From positions 177,470 through 241,469 of the forward strand of contig WTXI01000047.1 of the NCBI GenBank assembly GCA_022376515.1: DNA of 64,000 nt, read 5' to 3'. Position numbers and translations under genes: made by a program. Below, in pieces: positions 55,001-64,000 of the stretch. The stretch is from Lactifluus volemus (Eukaryota; Basidiomycota; Agaricomycetes; Russulales; Russulaceae). The notes under the pieces are model-generated. The model was not told the origin of the DNA and did no database searches. It saw only the letters and a list, made by a program, of their open reading frames with translations. How positions within the stretch are numbered: position 1 is the stretch's first letter; the number at the start of each line of letters is the position of its first letter.

Positions 55001-57481
55001 ACACAAGAAGGGTCAACACCACTACCGAAAATATGCCATAGGAGAGAAAGTCTGGCTCGAAGGTACTAATCTTAAAATGATGCACCTTAGCAGCAAGCTA
55101 GCCCCAAAACGCTACGGACCCTTTACAATCACTAAAGTCATATCACCAGTAGTTGTACGCCTCAAACTCCCAGATCGATGGCAGATTCATGATGTGTTTC
55201 ACACATCACTGATCGCTCCCTATACAGAAACACCCGAACATGGTCCGAACTTCGAACAGCCCGCACCGGAACTTGTAGACGGAGAAGAGGAGTACGAAGT
55301 AGAAGCTGTTCTAGGGTCCAGACGTATCGGACCAAAGAACAAAACAAAACTCCAATATCTCCTAAAGTGGAAAGGCTATTCTGCCGCACACAACACATGG
55401 GAACCAGCTGAGAATGTTGACGCCCCAGAACTACTCACAGCCTTTTACAAAGCTCAACCAAAAGCTATAAGAACCCTCTTGCTTCAGCAAGAAACGATAT
55501 CACCAACTTTCATCCCCACTACTACAACTACCACCACCACTCCACCTCTACCAAACTCCCTCACAATTCACTACATGCAACATGTCCCAACCCAATATGA
55601 CCTACCCGCACCACGTCCCATCCACCCGGTCCACCCGTCATCCCTCCTCTACCAATCATCGTTTGGCCTCTCCACCGTTTATCCCAGTGAGCTATACACG
55701 GCGTCCGAGAAACCGCTCCCCGACCCCCGTTCCCCCACCTTATTCCCGCGAATCACACCGCTCGACGACACCCTTCGAGAATCCCTCTTCCAGGCCTGTG
55801 AATTCGCAGCGTGGGCCATACAACAACCCAAACCAACACGTTCGATTTGGGAGTACCTCACACCTCCCACCGACCGTCTGTGGACCACACTCACCAACCT
55901 CCCACCGCCCTCGTGGAACGAGGACCTCCCCGATTTTGGTGGACTCCCGCAGAGCAACGCCGCCCCCTCCCCGCCAAACAACCAACTACCATCCCTACCA
56001 AGCTCACCGACCTCTAACGTCTGCGACTCGCCCGCCTCATCTGTCTCCCCTATCCAGGACGGCGAACTCGGATGGGCATTTAATAATGACAACGACGCTG
56101 ACAACGACCAGTGGCCAGGGAGTACAGTTCATGACGGCGAGAGTTCCCTTCACTGCAAGATGTTATGGTTATGCGGGCCGTCCGGCCCATCCCTTACTGT
56201 TTTCCGTCTGATTTTCGACTTGTGTTGTAACCTAAGATCCCCTTCCTTGGCCAGCCCCTTCTGTTCCGCTTCTAGGGGCTGTGCATCGCCGTTTGGGACG
56301 TATATTTGACTCAGGGATCATGACTCAAATCTTGAGTCAGCGTTCTTGACTCAGATCTTGAGTCAGACGCACTGAGTCAGTTCTTGAGTCATCAGAACTG
56401 ACTCAGGTCCTTAGTCAATAGTCTTGACTTCGCTACTGTACTGTGACCTTTGTAGGATAGTTGGCTGGCCCTCTGTACGCATAAATAGGGCCCTGTAGAC
56501 GAGCTAAAGCCCCAGCTTCAGCTTCGTCTAGAATCGCAGTTCATTGTCTCCTGCTCACACTCGCATCGCATCTTCCTCCTCTCTTCTTGTGAATCCCCTC
56601 TTCGTACCTTGATCTAGGTACTTCGCGCCACAATCAGACATCTGTGAATTTGTTCCATTTCCGTGTAACAAGTCCCCAGACGCCTGAACCCTAATACGAA
56701 CGCGCTGTGAGAAGTAGTCCCCACTTCTCACCCCGCGTCCGCCCTCGAACCTTAGTTCAACCTCTCACGAGTGTCCTTGGAAGGCAAGCATCTCTTGCGT
56801 TCCAAACACACTCGCGCCCGTGTTGCGGTTGAACCTACACATCGTCACTAACCCATCTGCCACCGTCTATCCCTTTTGGGAACGGTAACTCCGACCATCG
56901 CGTGTGCCGGTCCGCTAGTCCGTCTCGCGCGATACAGACACCCAGAGTTCGCACAGTCAAGTCTACTCCACACAGGACCTTGCCTGCACGTGCTAAAATC
57001 GACTATTTGGTGTTGCTAGTCTTGTCCGACTCGCCACAGCAAATAGCCAACCAGAACGACGCTCACTTCGAGCCACGGTCCCTGCGAACCGTGACACAAG
57101 ACTTGCATGGAACGGGTCGTCAATAGTAGCAGTGGAACCGCCGCTGATTCCGCCGCAGCCCGGATCACACACACACCCTATTGTGGTCGATGCAAGCGAC
57201 GAAACCCCGGGCACCTCTACGTCGAGTGCCCCCTCCACCACTGGTGTGAGTGGTGCGCTGACTACGGCCATCCAGGCCCTTCGTGTCATGAACCCCACCA
57301 GCAATGCAAGTTCGGAGACTCTTGTAGAGTCCCCTTAGAACACCCTCATTGGCACTGGTCGTGCCCCTACACTGACGACAAGAAGGCTTACCTCTGGTAT
57401 GGCCATGGTGTCGATCGCTCCACGTCTGGCTGGATCAACGCGGAGATGAGTGACTGGGACTATGCTGCTGACCGTGAGTGA
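52023..57481 (+). pseudogene. A3 Pol, degraded and split
   Basis: Colinear with A1 Pol. TGA at 52461-52463 replaces CGA. One-base deletions relative to A1 lie near 52960, 53020, 53225, 53297, 53535 and 54365. The protease, YMDD, HHCC and DDE regions are all recognisable (integrase MDLITD at 54414). The chromodomain KWKGYSAAHNTWEP (about 55365-55410) and linker follow. The frame is cut at 56160 by a family-B LTR and resumes at 57097 with the Cys/His module to the stop at 57479-57481. Confidence 0.9.
56161..57096 (+). repeat. Solo family-B LTR in A3 pol
   Basis: 936 bp, TGTTATGG ... CGTGACA with exact duplication CAAGA (56156-56160, 57097-57101). Opposite orientation to the copy at 38613 and very similar to it. 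TATA-like CATAAATAGG near 56480. Confidence 0.95.
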
Positions 57482-57515
57482 ACGCAGGTGGGACTGCGCC
57501 TTAGACGGGGGATGG

Positions 57516-58056
57516 TGTTATGGACTTACACGTGCTTGCTGACTCATACTATACATTTTCGGACTGCTGACTCATTTCTGCTGACTCCCTTGCTTATGTA
57601 AATGGACTGCCGATCGCTTTGTTTCAGATCGCTTACTTATTTTTCTCACGATACAGCTTTACATAGCACCGTACAGCCACAAGCAACAGCCACATGCACA
57701 GGATGACTCGCTGATTCCTGAAACATGTTTCAAACCCTGAAAGCTGTACGAAGGACACAGCCCCTACGGCTGTGTACATAGCCGTGTTACTTCTCTATAT
57801 AAACCCTGTACTTTCTGCCCTAGAGACCTTAAGTCTCAGTTTTGTTTCGCAATCCAAGTCTTCTATCTATTAGAACCTTGCTTGCCTAGAAGCATCAGAC
57901 CTGAGAGAACCCTCTTGACATCACACTCTTCGACTTCTTGACACTTTGGTCTTATCCCTAAGCCCAAAGCCCTTGACCTCTGAAACGCTCTTGACTTAGT
58001 CGTTTACTAAGTCTCATCTTTATCAAACCCTTGATCTTGACTTGCACGTCTTGCAA
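57516..58056 (+). repeat. 3' LTR of A3, left part
   Basis: Polypurine tract GGGGGATGG precedes it. Interrupted after CTTGCAA by the TIR element; the remainder is 60265-60331. Confidence 0.9.
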
Positions 58057-60264
58057 CATCAGCAATTGTCCACGTTGCTTAATGGTGCTTAGAGGTCTTA
58101 ATGGTCTTAATTTTACCTTTTTTGCTTAATTTTGCTTGATGAAAATTTTGTTTAAGCACAATTAAGCAACTTAAGCAGGCTCAACATGCTCAGCACAATT
58201 AAGACTGGGATTAAGCATGCTCAGTATGCTCAGCACAATCAAGACTGACATTAAGCACACTCAACATATTTAAGCAACTAATGAAATGTTAAGGGGCTTT
58301 TAATCACACTAAGCAAACAAACATAATTTACATAATCTAACCAAATCCGAAATTTTTGAAACTTATGAAAATTTTGCTAAGTCGTTTGTTTATTCTTGTT
58401 GGCACAATGTTGAGTTTCGTGCCTTATCATTTTCAACACTCCTTCTCACTGTTGCCTTTGTCTTCTTCACGTTGTCGGTCTCCGTGTTGTTGTGTCCGCG
58501 CCGCCGCTTCTGTGTCATCACCTCTCAGTGTCGCCCCTTCTGTCACCACCATTACCGGCCCCTGGCGCCGCCGCTTGTCTCAACGTCCCGCTGCCACCGC
58601 TGTCGCAGCCCTTTGCCGCTGCTGCCATTGTTGGTAAGGCATGGTCCTGGGTCTGTCGCATTTTTTGCTTTTGACTTCTCATACTGACATTTCCTCCTTC
58701 CTCCTCTGTGCATCGTCACTTGCTCACCCTGTACCTCCTCCCGAGTCCCGACACGATGAAGGTGTTTCGTGACTTTGTCAAGGGGTTCAAACCCAAATAC
58801 CGTATCGCGCACGACCGCTCGCTCGGTTTGCCGACCGCGTCCCCCGCCGTGGTCGAGGTGCTGTTTTATGAGGGCTATCTGAGAAGGATGCGAATCACCG
58901 GAGAGGTGAATCTGAACCTCGATTGTCCGGCAGAGTTCGTCGTGAGCGTGCCGAATCCTTCTCCCGTCTAGCCCCATCACGCGTAGTCTTGGCAGCCTGA
59001 CTCCTGGACTAGAACCCTTGTTGCACTGCGGGTCGCGCATCGCGGGCAAACAGATCGAGCGTGCATGGCTTTCTCCTCCTTTCGGAGTGCTCGCTCCCCC
59101 CAGCTAACCCGAGTCCCGTTTTATAGTTCGCTCCCCCCGGCGTCCGGATTCACAACGACGCGCACCGAGGCGCTGCAAGTAAAGGTCGCCGAAAATGGCG
59201 TCAAACCGGGCGACCCTTGTAAGCGAATTTGCGGATCCCAATGCGTTTCCCATGCTACTCGCTGAGTCAGAAGTTGCCAACGCGCAAAACAAACTCGTCT
59301 GTATCAAAAGTCTTGTCATCCGAGCCACCCCCGTCATCCCCGACATGAACGCTGCCTTTTTCCGCTGCCTCACCTGCAACCACACCATGCAAGTCGGGAT
59401 CGACCGCGGTAAGATCGATGAGCCAGCGGCCTGCCCTCGCGACGTCTGTGCCTCGGTCGGCACCATGTCGCTCGTGCACAACCGCTGCGAGTTTGCGGAC
59501 AGACAGGTGATCCGACTGCAAGAGACGCCCGACGCGGTGCTGGATGGTCAGACGCCACACACGGTCTCGCTCAGCGCGTACGATGAACTGGTGGACGTGA
59601 GCTAGCCGGGCGACCGTCTCGTTGTCACGGGTATATTCTGCAGTGTGCTGGTGCGCGTGAATCCACGTCGTCGGACGATCAAGAGCCTGTTCAAGACTTT
59701 TCTCGACATGGTGCATGTCAAACTCGGCAGAGACGACTCGAGACTCGCATTCGACAAGTCCACGCGTCCCCCCTCCTTCCCGTGCATTATAGGGAATGCT
59801 CCGTATTTCTCCTCAGTGGCCGCCATTCCTTTCCCCCATTGTCCCGACCTCATATCGCCCCCCGCGGGGTCCCAAAGGGGATGTGTGCACATGTTGGGCA
59901 TTGTGCCAGAGTTCGATATTGCACCAACTCAAGGAGTGATGTGGTGGCCCATTGTTATTGCAGCTCCAGTAATTGTAATGTTCTAGTGTAGTTATCTCTT
60001 GAATATACTATGTTGTGCCCAAAAGTTTATGTGACTGAAAATGTTCTGAAAGTCATTTGGCACTGTTTGAATTGTGCATAAGTTGTGCTTAAAGTTCACT
60101 TAGATCAAGCAGCTTGTGCTTAATTAAGCACAATTAAGCAGAATGGTGCTTAATTAAGCACCGGGGTGGCGTTAACCTGCTTAATCGTTTTGTGCTTAAT
60201 TTGTGCTTAACGTGCTTAATAAGCACGTTAAGCACACATTAAGCAACATGGACAATTGCTGATG
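58057..60264. mobile_element. TIR element carrying MCM4 exons (Pack-type)
   Basis: 2208 bp. Left end CATCAGCAATTGTCCA; the right end is its inverse, with about 34 bp of TIR and few mismatches. Both subterminal regions are full of TTAAGCA words. Flanked by AA on each side, where the uninterrupted LTR has a single AA, so the target duplication is at most 2 bp. Inside are MCM4 exons and a low-complexity module with LVGTMLSFVP. No transposase, so it would need a helper. Confidence 0.85.
58755..59770 (+). pseudogene. MCM4: Captured MCM4 N-terminal exons
   Basis: Reads DTMKVFRDFVKGFKPKYRIA, VEVLFYEGYLRRMRITGEVN and, after introns, MLLAESEVANAQNKLVCIKS, LVIRATPVIPDMNAAFFRCL. The zinc ribbon follows, with C-x2-C then C-x4-C (TCNHTM..., CPRDVC). 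Then comes SLSAYDELVDVS with TAG where Lys is expected (59603-59605), and VRVNPRRRTIKSLFKTFLD. It ends near DKSTRP, well before the AAA+ domain. The gene's introns are kept, so capture was from DNA. Confidence 0.8.
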
Positions 60265-60331
60265 AAGTCTCGCTCTTGACTTTACGAACGCTTGTACACT
60301 TCATACAAAGGTCCCACTTGGAACCTTAACA
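60265..60331 (+). repeat. 3' LTR of A3, right part
   Basis: Completes the LTR (GTCTCGCTC ... CCTTAACA) after the TIR element. Confidence 0.9.
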
Positions 60332-61838
60332 CCTTGATCCTTTCATCCTCAATCATTGGGCGGCCAGCTGATAGAGATGGCTTGTATATCCTGACGTTCT
60401 CCCTCGTACTGGATGAACATCGCGTGACCCACAACACGCCAAAGCCACCGCTTGTCATTAACGCTGTCGGTGATATCTCAGAGCAAGGCAAAGCGGGGAT
60501 AATTCCACGCTACGGGGCGCATGACTTGCGTGTGTGGTACGCAAACATGGCCCTGAGAGGATGAGAGGCATGCCCTGGGCAACGGTGGTGATGAGGGCTC
60601 AGGCTCGTCGGCCGCATTGACCAAGCCGATACAGAAAGAGCTTCACCAACCCATTTTCCGTGGGATGGTGCGCAGGGGCTTTGTGGCTCGAGGCGTAAGT
60701 TGTTGAGTGGATGCATGTGACAACATTCGCAAGCAGGTGACAAAGTCATAAAATGACAGGCGCGGGAAGCGCAGGTGTGGAGGCAGCAGCGGAGGAGACG
60801 GAAGTGGCCCAGGAGGTGGTGGAGGCAGCGGAGGCGGAGGCGAAAAAGAAGAAAAAAGTCAGGACGCGTTAGGTTTGAGCAGGCAGAGTGACAACATACC
60901 GGGGAGGTGCAAAACACGTCGGCGCAGGCAGCGTGACACCGTGGACTGCCTGGCAGTGCCAGTGGGTCCAGGAGGTGCGCGATGTGGAGGCGAATGCGAC
61001 GGAGGAGACGGAAGTGGCCCAGGAGGCCCAAGAGGAGGTGGTGCAGGCGGTGCAGGAGGAGGCAGCGGAGGCGAAGGCGGAAAGAAGGGGAAGAAAAGGT
61101 CAGGCACGTTGGGGTGGGGCAGGCTGACAACGTACCAAGAAGGGTGCAGAAGATGCCAACGCAGGCAGCATGACACCGTGGACCGCCCGGCAGTGCCAGT
61201 GGGTCCAGGAGCCACACGTTTCTCCGAATACATGGTATACGCGACGAAGGTTTCGGGCAACAGCCCTATTTCTGCGAAATCCATCAAGACTGTCTTCTCG
61301 TGCTGGTCGACACCGAAGTTGCTGGGGTGCATGTCGGACTGGGTGAACATGAGGCGATCACCGCTTATCTCGACGGGAGACAGCTGCTTCTGGGCCTGCC
61401 AGGAGAAACGTGTACGCCTGGCCCAGGTTGCATGTTAGCGAACGGTGGATGGTCAAGAAAATGAAAGAATGGACGCACCTTGTGCATGTACCATTGTAGG
61501 GCCTCGACGCTTGAGAAAAGAAGAGGTGCCCTGTACCTCTTAAAGAATTTGTGAATACAACCACCTCCTAAGGGGCCGATCACACGTTTGAAAGGAGGTG
61601 CGATGTGGAGGTGGCGAAAGCGGTGGAGGCGGCGCGGAGGAAGAGAGAAAGAAGGCAGGGATGCTGAGACGTGTGGCAGGGCAAGATGGCGAGCAATGGT
61701 GGCGACAGCAGAGGCCACGACATGGAGACAGCGACGGAGGGGGACAGTGGGGCAGACAACGAGTGGCACGAAAATGACGAGGCAATGAAAATCAACATTG
61801 AGAAAACAAGAGTAAACAACAGATGCAGGTGCACCGGA
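60332..61838 (-). mobile_element. Element Y, second part
   Basis: Continues from 49526. The plus strand at 60337-60560 has a coding-like piece (IIGRPADRDGLYILTFSLVL, TPKPPLVINAVGDISEQGKA) of unknown family. Then come repeat units (60750-61210, minus) and the APH fragment (61210-61510, minus: FTQSDMHPSNFGVDQ, TVLMDFAEIG). A low-complexity module at 61540-61835 follows. Ends at the C' LTR. Confidence 0.65.
61210..61510 (-). pseudogene. APH-type kinase fragment, second copy
   Basis: Same exon pair as at 36665-37010, with FGVDQHEKTVLMDFAEIG. The Asp of VLMDF and the H/N of SDMHPSNF are kept. Part of Y. Confidence 0.6.
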
Positions 61839-62157
61839 TGTTACGGATTTGTCTGGACCTCTGCCTCCCTGTTGCCTCATGTTTTTCATTTCCGTCTACA
61901 TTCTCGCTTACGGACAGAGCCTCACCTTGTACGACACAGAACAGCGTGTTCTTGACTCATAGTGACTCTTATGACATCATTAGCCTAGAACTTCGATGAC
62001 GTCGTAGTTAGACCCAGGCTCATGACATCATTGCTGATGTCACTCGCCCTTTGCCCTGTACAGTATATAAGACTCTTCGACTTGTGTCCTTGCTCTCCAG
62101 CTTGGACTTCTCTCCAATACTAGCCTCTTGAATCCCCTCACTAGACTCCCCTTGTGA

Positions 62158-62192
<35 letters not shown>

Positions 62193-62304
62193 AAGCCCTC
62201 TAAGTGCTATAACTTAGCTAGACCCGACTCAGACTCACGTCTCTGTTGGTCCTCCTGAACCACTTGATCCTATTTTAGGAACTAGGAACAGCTAGTCCCT
62301 AACA
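61839..62304 (+). repeat. 5' LTR of gypsy element C'
   Basis: 466 bp, TGTTACGG ... CCCTAACA. TATATAA at 62064-62070; AGCTTGGACTT at 62099-62109 pairs with 62306-62316. Contains a (CT)n tract at about 62161-62191. Confidence 0.85.
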
Positions 62305-62305
62305 T

Positions 62306-62316
62306 AAGTCCAAGCT
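62306..62316 (+). promoter_or_regulatory. C' self-priming site
   Basis: AAGTCCAAGCT, one base inside the LTR, exact reverse complement of 62099-62109 (11 nt). Confidence 0.75.
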
Positions 62317-62334
62317 CCCACACACCACTGAAAG

Positions 62335-62601
62335 GTGGCAGAACCCCCGAACGACCGCATTGAACATCTGGTAGAGGCGCTTGCCATCCGGATCTCCGCG
62401 GAGCAGGAATACTACACAGTACTCCTTCTACTCGACCTAGCTACAGGTGAAAAGAAGCGAAGGCTCCTGACGGAACTCCACGAACTTGCTCAGACCATCG
62501 AGCAAGCAGACGAGATCCTGAGCGACAGTCTAGAAGACTACAGAAGCGAGACGATCCTATTGGAAACGCTTGACCCAGAACTAGAACACGACGGCGCCTA
62601 G
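62335..62601 (+). CDS. Small leader ORF before C' Gag
   Basis: 88 codons opening with GTG directly after a TGA; no ATG in frame. The composition is that of an acidic helical protein (LVEALAIRISAEQEYYTVLL, ELHELAQTIEQADEILSD), possibly a coiled coil. It lies between the priming site and gag. Element C has only about 110 bp here and no such ORF. It may be the ORF of an ancestor that has lost its ATG, or chance. Confidence 0.35.
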   Translation: MAEPPNDRIEHLVEALAIRISAEQEYYTVLLLLDLATGEKKRRLLTELHELAQTIEQADEILSDSLEDYRSETILLETLDPELEHDGA

Positions 62602-62656
62602 ATTCTCATCCCTTTGCCAGAACTGCCTCAGAAGTCAGCGTACTTGCAGTTGCAAT

Positions 62657-63451
62657 ATGAGCGCGACCCTCCTCAGAATAGAATTTCCCGACAACGAAAC
62701 ACTGATCCCAGTGCCCACCCGATACAACGATGATTTACCTGCGCATGTGAAAGGCGGTATATACTGGAACCCCACGGACCGGTGTTACTGCGTCGCGCAA
62801 GAAGGAGAATCAATCCGCGTAGAATTCATCAACGACGTCTGGCACGCCGTACTACGCCACCACGAAATACTCAAATCCTGCCCCGCACTCAGACTTAACG
62901 AAGCGGCAGGAGCAGGATGGTGGCGCGAAAGCGACGCTCAGCACCCGAACAATCGCGCCCTCAATGCAATAAGGGAAGATAGCGAGGACGATGGAAGCAC
63001 AGGGGAACCAGAACCAACGACCCCCCTATCCGCCCACTCCTACCAAGAACCACCAGCAAACACCCCGATGACCCATCTCGCAGAACAAGTGGACGCCATC
63101 ACAATAGAACCAGAACCGATACAAGTTAGGGCAACCATGACCGAAGCACCAACGGTTACAGCCAACCGAGCGATAAGGGGAGAAGGACCACTTCCCCCAG
63201 CGGCTGGCCAAGGATGGGTGCTCAACCAGGGAGGAGCACCGCCCCCAGGTCCCCCACAAGGACCACCTCAAGGCCCACCGCAAGGCCCGCCTCATGGAGG
63301 AGGACCCCCAGGCTGGCCTCCGGTCGGACCGCCAGGAGGTGGACCGCCAGGAGGAGGACTGCCACAAGGACCAATGCCAGGGCCGGGCTACCTCATGGGA
63401 GCGCCCACTGGACGACCACCCACCATCTTTGATGGAGATAGACAGAAAGCG
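62657..63451 (+). pseudogene. C' Gag, truncated by a family-B LTR
   Basis: ATG at 62657. DLPAHVKGGIYWNPTDRCY and WWRESDAQHPNNRAL match element C Gag, and where C has TGA this copy has CGG. The GGPP/QGPP linker leads into PTGRPPTIFDGDR, the start of the capsid region. Cut at 63451. Confidence 0.85.
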
Positions 63452-64000
63452 TGTTACGGTTATGCGGGCCGCCCGGCCCATTTCTTACTGTTTTCCGTCT
63501 GATTTTCGACTTGTGTTGTGACCTAGGATCCCTTTCCTTGGCCAGTCCCTTCTGTTCCGTTTCTAGGGGCTGTGCGTCGCCGTTTTGGACGTGTATTTGA
63601 CTCAGGGATCATGACTCAAATCTTGAGTCAGCGTTCTTGACTCAGATCTTGAGTCAGACGCACTGAGTCAGTTCTTGAGTCATCAGAACTGACTCAGGTC
63701 CTTAGTCAATAGTCTTGACTTCGCTACTGTACTGTGACCTTTGTAGGATAGTTGGCTGGCCCTCTGTACGCATAAATAGGGCCCTATGGACGAGCTAAAG
63801 CCCCAGCTTCAGCTTCGTCGAGAATCACAGTTGTTGCTTGACACTCAAACTCCCTCTCTTTTTCTTGTGCATCCCCTCTTCGTACCTTTGGTTAAGGTAC
63901 CTTCGCGCCACCATCAGAACATCTGTTTGCTTGTTTACGCCTTGTAAATAAGCTCACAGATGCTCTGAACCTTGTACGAAATCGAGGGTGAAGGATTGTC
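63452..64000 (+). repeat. Family-B LTR, runs off the window
   Basis: TGTTACGGTTATGCGGGCC start, GAGTCA-rich block, TATA-like CATAAATAGG near 63771. Closer to the copy at 27392 than to those at 38613/56161 (for example TTGACACTCAAACTCCC near 63838). Solo or full element cannot be told. Confidence 0.85.

Larger units (their letters stand above)
49527..60331 (+). mobile_element. Gypsy element A3 with nested insertions
   Basis: Family-A element with exact duplication CCTTG (49522-49526, 60332-60336). 5' LTR 49527-50132; 3' LTR 57516-58056 plus 60265-60331. Gag is intact, pol is degraded. Contains a solo family-B LTR and, within its 3' LTR, a TIR element with MCM4 exons. The order of insertion is A3 into Y, then both others into A3. 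Confidence 0.95.

Noticed and set aside
56290..56420. CRISPR-like array of GAGTCA repeats in family-B LTRs
   Set aside because: Short irregular TGACTCA-type words within an LTR, repeated in each LTR copy; probably enhancer-like words, not repeats with spacers.

Overview
This window looks like nuclear DNA of a filamentous basidiomycete, probably an Agaricomycete. Host-type genes are cut by many introns of about 40-70 bp and match fungal families: a GH5 exo-beta-1,3-glucanase, an Fmp52-like NAD(P)-binding protein, a Ytp1-like membrane protein, MCM4 and a Sct1/Gpt2-type acyltransferase. Most of the rest is nested chromovirus-type Ty3/gypsy elements. No rRNA, tRNA, CRISPR or bacterial feature was seen.

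Layout. 1-15 kb is a mostly gene-bearing flank: GH5 copy 1 (+, frameshifted, with a foldback MITE in an intron), an apparently intact fmp52-like gene, a stretch with only fragments, GH5 copy 2 (-, better preserved), and a YTP1-like gene (-) with two one-base frameshifts. A 90-bp palindromic hAT MITE sits at 14965-15054.

15.8-36.7 kb is one nested insertion complex. The outermost element (A2) has its 5' LTR at 15784 and its 3' LTR at 36057-36664. Its 5' LTR is split by a 1.6-kb LINE that carries only ORF1. That LINE is split by a complete, very young gypsy element (A1, 17526-25202) with intact gag and pol and LTRs that I could distinguish at only one base. Further in lie a partial reverse-strand family-A element (A4), a chimeric LTR of family B, the 5' end of an element D, and a decayed element C that carries two identical hAT MITEs.

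36.7-61.8 kb has two inverted copies (X and Y) of a DNA-transposon-like unit with CATCAGCA termini and fragments of host genes, including an APH-type kinase. They flank a 10.5-kb island with an MCM4 pseudogene, a well-preserved glycerolipid acyltransferase gene and a TCD-type ThiF pseudogene. Y is interrupted by gypsy element A3 (49527-60331). A3's own 3' LTR holds a 2.2-kb TIR element carrying MCM4 exons. 61.8-64 kb is the start of another gypsy element (C'), broken by a family-B LTR.

The most coherent new observation is mechanistic. In all four gypsy types whose 5' end can be read (A, C, C', D), the 11-12 nt next to the 5' LTR are complementary to a site about 35 nt downstream of that LTR's TATA box. 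This is the arrangement expected for Tf1-type self-primed reverse transcription. Family-A pol also carries a roughly 350-residue extension beyond its chromodomain that ends in a Cys/His-rich module conserved in all four copies.
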